From Paenibacillus sp. FSL R10-2734 (GTDB lineage Bacteria > Bacillota > Bacilli > Paenibacillales > Paenibacillaceae): 64,000 nt of DNA. The notes beneath the pieces are model-generated. The model was given only the letters and a program-made list of their open reading frames with translations. It was not told the origin of the DNA and ran no database searches. Below are positions 18,824 through 28,600 of the stretch, in pieces; positions within the stretch are counted from its first letter, which is position 1, and each line of letters begins with the position of its first letter. The stretch is from positions 5,208,001 to 5,272,000 of the forward strand of contig NZ_CP150170.1 of the NCBI RefSeq assembly GCF_037963865.1, written 5' to 3'. The translations under genes and the position numbers were made by a program.

Positions 18824-20258
18824 TCATATCTCCACTCGTTTTACGATATTTGGAAGGTGTACACCCTATATTCCGTTTAAATACCTTATTAAAATAGAAA
18901 TAATCACTATAACCAACATTCTTACACACGTCTGCAATAGACAGGTTACTGTTCTGGAGCAATTCAACAGCCTTTTTCATCCGCAAATCTGTCATATACT
19001 GAGAAAACGTCATAGTGGTAACCTTTTTAAACAGCTCACAACAATAACTCACATTAATAAAATACTTTGTGGACAAATCCTTCAAATACAGTTCTTCATG
19101 AAAATGCTTATTGGTGTACTCGAGCAGCTCTTTAAATTTTTTATTTGCATCTCCAAGCTGGTCTCGTTCCGGGTAGGATAATTGTTCAAAAACATATTCA
19201 CCGAGCATTTCCAGATTCATGAACTTTTCTTTCATTTCACTATAATCCAGAAACTCAAAGTCCATGATTCGACTATCGCGTTCATTATCTTTTGTGGTAT
19301 ACATGACAATTTCATTCCATAAAAACACGGCATCTTCAATGCCTAATTGGTTTACAGTAAAAAAATCAGATATTCCAAATGTGAAATCCTTCAAGTTCTT
19401 GTATTGAGCCCTCTCGAGTGCATCAATAAGTCCTTCTGCAAATTGTTTGACCAGATTTTTTTTGCCCTTAATGTATTGTGAGATCCGCCGCGAAGTATCA
19501 ATAAAACAATCATCACTCGCGATATCAGAAGTTTTTAAAAGCATAGGTATATGATCTTCCTTATCGCTAGATAAACTAATCCCTGCTCGATCCACGATAT
19601 TTTCTTTGGCGGCAAGACTGCGATAAATGAACTCACTTTGATCTGTTTCACTATTAATAATAAACACACATTTTTTTGGACCTAATTTCAAGGTTGTGAG
19701 TTGCACCCTACTTTCTAATTCTAATAAACCCTCATCATCATATTCACCGCTTTTAAAATATACCGTTACGACCTGATATCTCTTGTAAAATTTATGACGC
19801 AAACGAGAGTTCAAAAGCTGCTGAATATCTTTGAAATCTTCACGCAAGGAAATATAAAAGCTTAAATCATTGGTACTGCGTTTGTTCTCTAGCTTTTTAT
19901 AAAGTTTATCTAGCATTTCCTGTGCCTTTTCCATATCTAAAGGCTTTAATTGATAGTCCATCGCACCTTCTTGCAGTGCTTGCTGCACATAAGAGAATTC
20001 TGCAAACCCGCTGATTACAACAAAATCAACGTCTTTTTCCTGTGCTCTAGTCCTTTGCATCAATTCAATTCCCGTCATTTCAGGCATTCGAATATCCGCA
20101 AAGACGACATCGGGGTATTCTTCACAAATCACCTCTAAAGCTTTAAGTGGCTCTGTTGTTTCACAAATAATTTTAAACTTGTTTCCGTTGCGTTCTATTA
20201 ATTTACGAATGCCGATCAAAGCCCAAGGTTCATCGTCTACGATGACTACACGATACAT
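18810..20258 (-). CDS. YesN-type response regulator with AraC domain
   Basis: A 482-residue response regulator. The receiver has acidic residues DDE at 8-10, phospho-acceptor Asp55 (ADIRMPE) and Lys in DYQLKP. The C-terminal AraC DNA-binding domain is clear (EELYLKDLSTKYFINVSYCC, YFYFNKVFKRNIGCTPSKYR). It is the natural candidate to bind the tandem 22-bp-spaced elements found upstream of the importer, two beta-helix genes and the GH115 gene, because AraC-type proteins recognise direct repeats about two helical turns apart. That assignment is inference from location and motif geometry. Confidence 0.93.
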   Translation of the reverse strand: MYRVVIVDDEPWALIGIRKLIERNGNKFKIICETTEPLKALEVICEEYPDVVFADIRMPEMTGIELMQRTRAQEKDVDFVVISGFAEFSYVQQALQEGAMDYQLKPLDMEKAQEMLDKLYKKLENKRSTNDLSFYISLREDFKDIQQLLNSRLRHKFYKRYQVVTVYFKSGEYDDEGLLELESRVQLTTLKLGPKKCVFIINSETDQSEFIYRSLAAKENIVDRAGISLSSDKEDHIPMLLKTSDIASDDCFIDTSRRISQYIKGKKNLVKQFAEGLIDALERAQYKNLKDFTFGISDFFTVNQLGIEDAVFLWNEIVMYTTKDNERDSRIMDFEFLDYSEMKEKFMNLEMLGEYVFEQLSYPERDQLGDANKKFKELLEYTNKHFHEELYLKDLSTKYFINVSYCCELFKKVTTMTFSQYMTDLRMKKAVELLQNSNLSIADVCKNVGYSDYFYFNKVFKRNIGCTPSKYRKTSGDMNALN

Positions 20259-20321
20259 AGAGGTTTCACCACATTTCTGTTGTTAGTATCTGGAAAGGGA
20301 ACCCTTTATCCAATCTAGCTA

Positions 20322-20359
20322 AAACGCCTACTGCGTCCTTTTAAGGACGGTAAGCGTTT
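20322..20359 (-). terminator. Hairpin between binding-protein and regulator genes
   Basis: AAACGCCTACTGCGTCCTT (20322-20340) pairs with AAGGACGGTAAGCGTTT (20343-20359) around a two-base tip, with two bulges. On the minus strand it ends in GCGTTTTAG. It probably ends or attenuates the importer transcript, keeping regulator levels below binding-protein levels. Confidence 0.6.
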
Positions 20360-20462
20360 ATGCGAGAATTATAAAGATAAAGTATATCGTGAAACTAATA
20401 CTTTCTTATAATTGGACAAAGAATTCCCTATCATGACTACTTACAATATAACACAGGCACTC

Positions 20463-22190
20463 TTATTGCTTGTCAAAATTTGCTTTTGCTGAAGGCAACA
20501 ATTCTGGTTCTTTTTTTAGGCCCTCAAAATCTTCTGTTGATAACATTTGATCTTTATGTTCTGCATAATACTCATTGTAGTAGGTATCTACAGCTTCACC
20601 ACCAGCTTTTTTCCAAAGCTCTTTCGCTTCTGCAATAGCTTGTTCTGCCGTCTTGCCTGTATCTGCAAGTGATTTCAAGAACAGATCATCAACAGCTTTT
20701 AATCCATTAGTTTCCTGCAACAGCAATTCAGAAGAAAGTGCCGGCAAAGTTTGTTGCCATTTTCTTGGATCTATTGCACCTGGTTTATTTACAATTTGTG
20801 CCATTTTATAGTACAACACTCCAAATTCCTGTAAAAGAGGGTCGCTCGATTTGAGATACGAGTTATAATATTCGTTAGCCAAAGGACTAACTGAATCATC
20901 CGTTAAATCAAAAGTTCTAATGATACTGTAATCTGCTGCATAATCGTATTCGATTTTATTTTTCTCTGGATCCACAACTACAACGGTACCTTCAGCATCT
21001 CTCTTTTTGTATACGCCATCAGGTCCATTCACCAAATAGTTGGAAACCTTAGGATCGGTCAACCAGTTAATGTACCTAGCGGCAGCATCAGGATCTTTGG
21101 TTGCTGAATTAATAAAACCTACAATGGATGGTCCGCCATTGACATATCCTTCAAAGGTACCATATTTTGTCGCAGGCAAATCAAATGCTTCCAGTTTGGC
21201 CGTTGGATTACTCTTTTTAAAATTCACAAATGTCGGTGAATTCAGTTGACTTAATTTCCCTGTAAGGAAAATACCAACCTTACCATTGGTGAAATCCGTA
21301 AGTGCTTTATCCCCTTTATCAAGTAAGAAGTCCGGGTCTACAACCTTTGCATCTACAACTTGTTTTGCAAAGGTAAGCCAATCTTGCATTCGATCCCATA
21401 CATGTGTCAGCTTGCCATCCTCAACCGCATAAATCTCTGGATTGCCAAAGCCAAACATGTGCGAAAGCACTCTTCGTGAATCCGCGTTCATCGTTGTTCC
21501 ATAGGTATCGTTCTTTCCATTCCCATCAGGATCTTGTTCTGCGAATGCCTTTGCTACAGCAAGTAACTCTTCCGGTGTCTTCGGCACCTCGAGATTTAAC
21601 TTTTTCAGCCAATCTTCACGGATAATCGCAGTGTGATTTGGTGAAATAGGAGATATTGTTCCTACGGTGTAAAGTTTCCCATCTACTGTAGTAAGCTTTT
21701 TGAGTGCTGGATTCTCATCTAAAATCTTCTTATAATTAGGCATTTTAGCCAGCAAATCATCTGTGATTTCTAATGCCTGTCCTTTGGCAATAAAAGGGCC
21801 CACATCTTCATAGTTTGCTACGACATCCGGTCCTTCTCCAGCTGCAAATAGCATATTCATTTTTTGTGGAGCTTCTGTTCGAGGTACAATGACAAATTTC
21901 ACTTCTTCAAACGGCGCATTTTCCTGAATCCATTTGGTCCAACGGTTATTATCATACGTACCTTCTGATGCTGGAATTTGTCCGCGGTCATAAATCATAA
22001 CAGAGACTTTACCTTTTCTTTCTTGGCCATCAGGTGTAAGATTTGCCGCCTTAGTGTCATTCTTTGCTGCGTTAGTTTTCTCTGTGTTATTCTTTGCAGA
22101 CTCATTATTCGAAGAGCCGCATGCTGTGAGACCAGTAGATATGGCCATCAATAGTGATAATGCAACCAAACCTGACATTTTTTTCTTCAT
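20463..22190 (-). CDS. ABC importer sugar-binding lipoprotein (LplA/YtcQ-like)
   Basis: A 575-residue lipoprotein: signal peptide MKKKMSGLVALSLLMAISTG and lipobox LTAC, then an Asn-rich tether and a large family-1 substrate-binding fold. The size and motifs (FAEQDPDGNGKNDTYGTT, a calcium-site-like DxDxNxxxD loop, and GYVNGGPSIVGFINSATKDP) match the long binding proteins paired with LplB/LplC-type permeases in Paenibacillus. GGGAGG precedes the ATG by 9 bases. It follows two permease genes and completes the importer; the ATPase is absent, as usual for families served by a shared MsmX-type ATPase. Likely substrate: an oligosaccharide released by the secreted enzymes nearby. Confidence 0.92.
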   Translation of the reverse strand: MKKKMSGLVALSLLMAISTGLTACGSSNNESAKNNTEKTNAAKNDTKAANLTPDGQERKGKVSVMIYDRGQIPASEGTYDNNRWTKWIQENAPFEEVKFVIVPRTEAPQKMNMLFAAGEGPDVVANYEDVGPFIAKGQALEITDDLLAKMPNYKKILDENPALKKLTTVDGKLYTVGTISPISPNHTAIIREDWLKKLNLEVPKTPEELLAVAKAFAEQDPDGNGKNDTYGTTMNADSRRVLSHMFGFGNPEIYAVEDGKLTHVWDRMQDWLTFAKQVVDAKVVDPDFLLDKGDKALTDFTNGKVGIFLTGKLSQLNSPTFVNFKKSNPTAKLEAFDLPATKYGTFEGYVNGGPSIVGFINSATKDPDAAARYINWLTDPKVSNYLVNGPDGVYKKRDAEGTVVVVDPEKNKIEYDYAADYSIIRTFDLTDDSVSPLANEYYNSYLKSSDPLLQEFGVLYYKMAQIVNKPGAIDPRKWQQTLPALSSELLLQETNGLKAVDDLFLKSLADTGKTAEQAIAEAKELWKKAGGEAVDTYYNEYYAEHKDQMLSTEDFEGLKKEPELLPSAKANFDKQ

Positions 22191-22226
22191 ACTGTTATTG
22201 CCTCCCTTTTATTTAGAAAAAACAGT

Positions 22227-22285
22227 ATCGAAATTGTAATCGTTTTCGATATGTATGTGAAGAGTACGATTTGTTATCGTACTCT
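22227..22285 (-). promoter_or_regulatory. cre-like dyad and hairpin before the binding-protein gene
   Basis: TATCGAAA/TTTCGATA (22227-22252) encloses TGTAATCGTTTTCG, one base from a cre site. Next to it AGAGTACGAT TTGTT ATCGTACTCT (22261-22285) is a perfect 10-bp hairpin. In this 144-base gap the hairpin may protect or separately end transcripts, a common way to raise binding-protein expression. Confidence 0.5.
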
Positions 22286-22334
22286 TTACAGTCTCCAATA
22301 TTGCATACTACATTGGCCGTAATTGTAAGTTTCC

Positions 22335-23219
22335 CTAACCTTTGACCGAACCTAGCATAACGCCTTTTACAAAGTATTTTTGAATGAATGGGTATACAGC
22401 AAGCATTGGCAATATCAACACGACAACCCCAGCAGACTTAACGGATTCCGAAATGACCTCACTTGAACCCGCTACCGCACCCAGATCTGTACTAGTACCA
22501 AGTTTTATTTGTTCTAGTTGGAACACCATCTGTTGAATGAGCACAGGTAATGTAAAACCTTTGGAATCATTGATATACATCAATACTTTCAGGAAATTGT
22601 TCCAATAAGCTACCCCATAAAAGAGACATAAAGTAGCAATTACAGCCTTCGAAAGTGGAAGATACATCTGCAGCAAAATCCGCCATTCGGAACAACCGTC
22701 GATTCGAGCGGATTCTTCCAGTTCTTCCGGAATATTTTCAAAGAAAGACTTCATAATTAGCATATTGTAAGGACTAATCAGCATCGTTAACCAAATGGAC
22801 CAATAAGAATTCATCAATCCAAGTGATTTCACTAGTAGGTACGATGGGATCATACCACCAGCGAACAGCATAGTGAAAACAACGAAAAAGGTTATTTTCT
22901 TTCTAGCAAACAATTTCTTTTTTGATAAGGGATAAGCACAAAGGATCGTAAAAACCAAGCTAAGTATTGTTCCAACCCCAGTTAAGACGACGCTATTCCA
23001 AAAATATTTAAATATGTCCGTGGATACAAACAGTACTTTATACGCAGCTGGTGTGAATTCAACCGGCCACAAATATACTTTGCCTGATTGAATAGCTGAA
23101 CCACTGCTGAATGAAGTAGCAACGATATAAAGTAGCGGTAGCATACATGTAATGGATATAATGAAAATCACGATATTGTTAATGTTATAAAATGTTTTCT
23201 CTCCAGTTGAAATCTTCAA
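22335..23219 (-). CDS. ABC sugar importer permease (LplC/YtcP-like)
   Basis: A 294-residue inner-membrane permease with six predicted transmembrane helices. The EAA loop (EELEESARIDGCSEWRILLQ) contacts the ATPase. It starts with TTG at 23219 after AGAGAGGAACGACC. The C-terminal YFVKGVMLGSVKG is characteristic of the LplC/YtcP group. It lies 48 bases after the partner permease gene and 145 bases before the binding-protein gene. Confidence 0.93.
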   Translation of the reverse strand: MKISTGEKTFYNINNIVIFIISITCMLPLLYIVATSFSSGSAIQSGKVYLWPVEFTPAAYKVLFVSTDIFKYFWNSVVLTGVGTILSLVFTILCAYPLSKKKLFARKKITFFVVFTMLFAGGMIPSYLLVKSLGLMNSYWSIWLTMLISPYNMLIMKSFFENIPEELEESARIDGCSEWRILLQMYLPLSKAVIATLCLFYGVAYWNNFLKVLMYINDSKGFTLPVLIQQMVFQLEQIKLGTSTDLGAVAGSSEVISESVKSAGVVVLILPMLAVYPFIQKYFVKGVMLGSVKG

Positions 23220-23267
23220 AGGTCGTTCCTCTCTTTCATATATCTAGTTTGCTAATTCCTTAATGGA

Positions 23268-24185
23268 TTAGAATAACGCATTTCCTGATTTCTTGGCGAT
23301 TTGATTGGCCGTAAGTACAAGAATCAAACTTATGACAGAATCGAATAATCCCATAGCCGTAGTTAAACTGAAATCACCAGAACGGATACCAACATCATAG
23401 ATAAATGTGGACACGACCTCTGAGATGTCCTTGACCATTGGATTCTGCAGCACATAGATGCGATCAAATCCAACTTCCATGATCTTACCCGTAGCTAATA
23501 TAAACGTTAGAATGATTGTTGGTAACAAACATGGAAGTGTGACTTTCGTAATCTGCTTCCACTTATTAGCACCATCCATAACCGCCGCCTCATAGTAGGT
23601 AGGATCAATACTTGATAGCGCTGCCAAGTAGATAATGCAATTAAATCCTGTATCCTTCCATATTCCGCTTCCTAGATAGATGGACATCCATGCCGGATGG
23701 TTAAACATAAACTGAATGGGTTCCCCGCCAAAATATTCAATAATAAAATTAATTGGGCCATTGTTAACGGAGAAGATGTTGATAATAATCCCTCCAACGA
23801 TAATCCAGGAGAAGAAGTGCGGCAAATAAAGAACGGTTTGTGATGCTTTTTTAAACCATTTGCTTCTCACTTCGTTCAGAAGAATAGCTAGCATAATCGG
23901 AAACGGAAACGATACTATGAGAGTAAGTAAACTTATCACAAAGGTATTTCGAATGACTGATACAGTCTGTGGCTGTGCAAATATCATCTTAAAATTGCGA
24001 AGCCCGACCCAATCACTTCCCAGAATGCCATCAATAAATCTGTAATCTTTAAAGGCAATCACTGTACCTAACATCGGCACATAACTAAAGATTAGAAAGA
24101 CTAAAAGGGGCACTATCAACATGGCGTATAAAGGTATATTCTCTTTAATTCTTACTCTTCTACGCAGTTTCTCAGTATTTAACAA
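23268..24185 (-). CDS. ABC sugar importer permease (LplB/YteP-like)
   Basis: The first gene of the importer operon, a 305-residue membrane protein with six helices. The N-terminal IPLYAMLIVPLLVFLIFSYV and the EAA loop (YYEAAVMDGANKWKQITKVT) identify the LplB/YteP type. I place the start at TTG 24185, 8 bases after a strong CAGGAGG; the longer frame from TTG 24215 would contain that ribosome site within its coding sequence. Upstream lie a cre-like site and the 42-bp repeat element at 24290. Confidence 0.92.
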   Translation of the reverse strand: MLNTEKLRRRVRIKENIPLYAMLIVPLLVFLIFSYVPMLGTVIAFKDYRFIDGILGSDWVGLRNFKMIFAQPQTVSVIRNTFVISLLTLIVSFPFPIMLAILLNEVRSKWFKKASQTVLYLPHFFSWIIVGGIIINIFSVNNGPINFIIEYFGGEPIQFMFNHPAWMSIYLGSGIWKDTGFNCIIYLAALSSIDPTYYEAAVMDGANKWKQITKVTLPCLLPTIILTFILATGKIMEVGFDRIYVLQNPMVKDISEVVSTFIYDVGIRSGDFSLTTAMGLFDSVISLILVLTANQIAKKSGNALF

Positions 24186-24220
24186 TTTGGTTTCCTCCTG
24201 CAGCGATAAATTCAAAACTT

Positions 24221-24234
24221 TGAAAGCGTTTTAA
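24221..24234 (+). promoter_or_regulatory. cre-like site upstream of importer operon
   Basis: TGAAAGCGTTTTAA differs from the CcpA consensus only near its last bases. It lies about 40 bases before the first permease start, a position where CcpA would block transcription. Confidence 0.5.
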
Positions 24235-24289
24235 TGAATGTGCACCAGCATCATATGATGTTTTTATTGTATGGCATACGTGCATGTAG

Positions 24290-24332
24290 AAAAATGTAAT
24301 TATATCGTCTCTTTTATGGAAAATATTCATTT
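24290..24332 (-). promoter_or_regulatory. 42-bp tandem element, copy A (importer operon)
   Basis: Plus-strand blocks AAAAATGTA, TCGTCTCTTTTATG and AAAATATTCATT at fixed spacing. On the minus strand the CATAAAAG and CATTTTT half-sites begin exactly 22 bp apart, as in copies B, C and D. It is about 105 bases before the first permease codon. Candidate YesN binding site. Confidence 0.6.
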
Positions 24333-24373
24333 GATGATAGGGTTGGGCGGGCATGAAATTATCGTGCTATCAA

Positions 24374-24416
24374 AACCAAAACAGAGCCCCGCAAACCGCG
24401 GGGCTCTGTTTTGGTT
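24374..24416. terminator. Strong bidirectional terminator
   Basis: AACCAAAACAGAGCCCCGC pairs perfectly over 19 bp with GCGGGGCTCTGTTTTGGTT around the loop AAACC. The A and T tracts within the stem give an intrinsic terminator on either strand. It isolates the importer promoter from the decayed genes to the right. Confidence 0.85.
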
Positions 24417-24428
24417 AATCTCCTTGCT

Positions 24429-24508
24429 TTACATACCGGCTTCAAACACAATTATTTTCAAATCATTGTCCGATTCGTTTTGCAATCCATGCGCTCCGTA
24501 AGGTCGAT
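24429..24508 (-). pseudogene. Remnant of a cupin-type protein C-terminus
   Basis: Directly after the truncated Gfo/Idh frame, a different reading frame on the minus strand encodes LNRPYGAHGLQNESDNDLKI followed by IVFEAGM and a stop. The PYGAHGLQN...DL pattern is typical of the end of a small cupin sugar-binding or isomerase domain. A deletion seems to have joined the start of one gene to the end of another. Confidence 0.5.
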
Positions 24509-24952
24509 TCAAGATAACATCCCACCTTCAACCAGCAGTCGTTTCGTCTGCCGTATAATAGGTTTGTATCTGTAATTTTCCGCAATCATAACCCGTACAC
24601 CGGAACGTTGGACATCCTGGTACAAGTACAAGGCATCTTCCCAATCATCCGAGACAGGTTTCTCGCATAACACCGGAATGCCATATCGTAAGCATGTTCG
24701 TATGATTTCACTATGGATGTGGGGAGGGGTCGTGTTTAGTACAAAATCCGGTTTCCCCTTCTCAAGAGCCTCATTAAGATCTGAAAATAAGTTCTCTTGC
24801 GCAACACCTGCAACTTCAGCCGCTCTTTGCAATAATTCCTGATTGTGCTCCACAATACCAACCACTTCAACATGCTCAGATTTCACAAGAATCTCTTGGA
24901 ACCAGCGCCAACCAAAAGCACCCTGTCCAACTTGAACAACTCTCATCCACAT
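24509..24952 (-). pseudogene. Truncated Gfo/Idh/MocA oxidoreductase (N-terminal half)
   Basis: Only 147 residues, against about 340 for the family. The Rossmann half is intact: VVQVGQGAFGWRWFQEIL, and the EKP motif in GIPVLCEKPVSDDWEDAL. The frame stops after LLVEGGMLS and the whole C-terminal substrate domain is missing. A GGGGGATGTGG context precedes the start. It is followed by a cupin C-terminal remnant, consistent with an internal deletion. A free-standing NAD-binding domain is unlikely to work. Confidence 0.75.
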
Positions 24953-25601
24953 CCCCCTCCACCTTTGTTACATATTAAAACATTATCATCACTAAGAAAG
25001 ACCTTACCTACGGCTCGGTCCTTTAAAGATATGGAGTAAATTTTGACCGCCTCAGCGTGGGATGGGACGGATATGGGTTCAAATCGCTGTTGAAACAAGA
25101 ACTTCAGAGGCGACCGCTTCGTTTTTCCACCTATATCCGTCACTTTCTTTTTCTATTTGGGAGCTTAGACCTGCTTCAATCTACAAATTTAGTCACGATT
25201 TTAACGACTCGCATTACGTTCGGACTCTAGTAACCTTATTTCCACCAATCTCGCTTTTCTGTGATGCTAACGGACTCCAGTGCAGTTATATGACTAAAGT
25301 TACACAATATTCTCCCTATTTTTGATAAATAAAGTCCCCTGTGTCCCAAACTCGCTCAAAAAGACTCAAAATGCACAATTAGCTGGATCTGAGTCCGTTA
25401 CACATGATTAAGTGAGCCTGATATCCTCAAAGTGTTGATGATTAGGGACATTTTCCTTAATTAACATTATGAGCGATACTGCTGAGGAGTCCCTCGGGCA
25501 GAAGATGTTGATTTTTCAATCATAAAATAAGGTATAACGTGAAACTTATAGACCCACAAACCGGTATAGAACCGCTCTGAGGAGCTATTTAATTGCATCT
25601 A
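24953..25601. other. Long non-coding stretch with dispersed inverted motifs
   Basis: About 650 bases without a convincing gene. TAACGGACTC (25268-25277) and GAGTCCGTTA (25391-25400) form an inverted pair 113 bases apart, of a type that resembles scattered intergenic repeats of Paenibacillus genomes; that likeness is from memory. Short frames here have no ribosome sites or recognisable content. Confidence 0.35.
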
Positions 25602-28600
25602 TTAATGTGCCTGCGGCACACGTTTAGCAAGCTGTGTAGGCGAGCCCGACCCGGAGGACAGCGGCGTAAGACGGACCTGGAAATGGAAGTTCTCCGCTTT
25701 CAGCACATACTGCGGGAGCACGCCGGGACCACAGCTGGCACTGCCAAGGCCATTCTGTGCAAGATCGAGATGCAGGTAGATCCGGTCGCGTTCGTTCAGT
25801 TCAACCGTATGCCGCACCTTCTCCAGATCCTCGCTAGTATGGCGCCTAGCCGTAAAATCGAACTGCGGCAAACCTGATGTGAGCAAACCCGCTCCCTGCT
25901 TATTCGTCATCGCGAGCCAGCGTGTATCCGTACGGTTGCCGTTTTCCTGCGGTACGATGTACTCGGTGAACAGCTCGCGCACGGTTTTCCGATAGATGCC
26001 GAACTTAGCCGCCTGCTTCGAGTCCGCGTACGCTTCGCCAGGGCCGCGGCCGTACCATTCGGCCTGGTCACAATCGTTCGGCAGTGCAAGCCGCAGCCCG
26101 ATACGCGGGAGCGTCTCCGGAGCGCCGCTGCCGTCGATCGATCCATTCACCTCGACTATCATGTCCCCATTTGCGTATATCGTGTACGTATATACGGTGT
26201 CGACCGACCATTTCAGAATCGGCGGAGCCACACGTACCCTACAGGTGACCGTCACAGCCGATCCGATAATGTTACTACTCCAGTCCAAACTCATGACGCG
26301 GTGCTGTAGCCAGTGCAGCCCACTCTTCTTCCATACGACCGTCGCACGTTGGTCATTATCGATGGAGGTTCTCCAGTCACCGATCGGTCGCATATCATTG
26401 TCCGTTGGAGCGCGCCACAGATCGAGCCTTGGTCCTTCCTCCAGAAGATGGACGCCTTCATGCTTCCAATCAGCGATCACTCCATAAACACGGTCAAACT
26501 GAATCGCAAAATCGCTTCCCAGCACCTCTAGGATCACGCCATCCTCCTTCACGGACAATGGTGTGAAGTTGGATAGTTCTACGGTAGGTATTAGCTCCGA
26601 TTTATTTGGCAGTTCAAACTGGGCCCACGCAACTTCGAAGCCTGATTCAGCCCAAATCGTATCAGCGGCAAGCAGCACATTGACGTTCAACCAGTAATCC
26701 GTTGCTGGTCCCAAACGATCTGGCAGCACATAATTGATGTTCACGGTGTCCGTACAACCCGGCGCGATATCAGGCAGCTCACTTGTGCCCGAGCATAGAA
26801 CTTGTCCGTCTGCCACTACATGCCAAACAAGTTGTAGGTGATCCAGGTACAAGAAATCGTATCGATTCGTAAGCTTTAACTCTCCAGCCTGTAGATCCAC
26901 CCCTTCGATCACAACCTGCTCCATCACCTTCTTTAGCTCCAGCAGTCCCGCTGAGGGGACACGATCCGGGTTCACGAGGCCGTCGATGACGAAGTTCGAA
27001 TCGTTCGGATGGTCGTCGAAATCGCCGCCATAGACGAAAAATTCTTTGCCGTCAGCCGTTCGTTGCCGAATGCCTTGATCGACCCATTCCCAAACAAAGC
27101 CGCCCTGTAGTCGCTTATAGGTATAGAAAACATCCCAATACTCCTTTAAACCACCTGGACCGTTTCCCATGGCATGCGCATATTCACAAACAATGTGGGG
27201 CTTGCCCAGATCTTCACGCTGACCAAGCTCATGCAGCTGCCAAATCCTGTTGTACATGGTGCTGAATACGTCGGCGGTCGCAGCCTCTCTATCTTCCGCA
27301 TAGTGGACAAGACGAGTTGGATCATGCTCCTTGGCCCATCGGTACATCGCTGCATGATTACAGCCGTAGTAGGATTCATTACCAAGTGACCAAAGGATAA
27401 TAGAAGGATGATTCTTATCACGCTCGATCATCCGCTTCATCCGGTCCAAATAAGCAGCTTCCCAATCCGGGTCATCGCTTAATTGATTCGAGTTATCTGT
27501 CCGATGGAAGCCGTGACATTCTAGATCGGCTTCATCAATAACGTAAAGACCGTATTCGTCACACAGATCATAGAAACGCGGATCGTTCGGATAATGAGAG
27601 GTGCGAACAGCGTTAATATTATGCTGCTTCATCAATAGGACGTCTTTTTGCATCGAATCTAGCGGTATGGTTCGTCCAAGGTCGGGATGATGGTCATGTC
27701 GGTTAACACCTTTGAACTTTATAGGAACCCCATTAACCAGCAGTACGCCACCTTTCAGCTCTATGGAGCGGAAACCAACGCGCGCGGAAATTACCTGCGT
27801 AGTTTCGCCAATTACCCGGATCAATAGCTTATATAAGTAGGGATCTTCCGCAGACCATTTTCTCGGGTTGACAAGTGGAAGCGTAAACACCGTCTCATGG
27901 TCTTGTGTCAGTTCATCACCGGTTATGATTTGCTCCGTGTTGCCGCCATTTACAGCTCCCCCGCACGCATCTAGCAATTGCAGCTCAACCCGTACCCCTT
28001 GAGCTGCTGCATTCACACTGCGCAAGCGCATGCTGACTTCAAACGTTGCATCACGGTAGTCGCTATCAAGCAGTGTCCGGACAGTATAATCATACAAGTG
28101 AGTTTGTGGCGCAGCTGTCAAATAAACGTCGCGGAAAATACCGCTCAGCCACCACATATCCTGATCTTCGATATAAGAGCCGTCGGACCACTGCATAACG
28201 CGAACCGCAAGGACGTTCGCCCCTTCGCGAACAAGTTCGGTGATATCGAACTGCGAAGGCATGCGGCTTCCTTTACTGAAGCCTGCATCTTGTCCGTTTA
28301 CCCAAACGAAGAATGCACTATCAACGCCTTCAAAATTCAGCGTAATGCGTTGTCCACTCCAGACGGCGGGAATCGTAAATTCACGGCGGTAGGAACCCGT
28401 CGGATTGTCGGTTGGTACAAGCGGCGGTACAACAGGGAACGGATAGACAACGTTTGAATAATGAGGTCTTCCGTAGCCGTGCATCTGCCAACAAGACGGT
28501 ACAGACAGGTCATCCCAGCTGCTAGCGTCGAAAGCTTCAAGGTGGAATTCAGTTGGAGCATGCGCAGGTGTAGGGGAATAGTTGAATTTCCAATTTCCGT

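Noticed and set aside
20343..20359. cre site GGTAAGCGTTTATG
   Set aside because: It is poorly matched at both ends and is part of the terminator-like hairpin arm.
25062..25325. 87-codon plus-strand frame in the intergenic island
   Set aside because: Low-information composition, no ribosome site, no similarity to any family I know.
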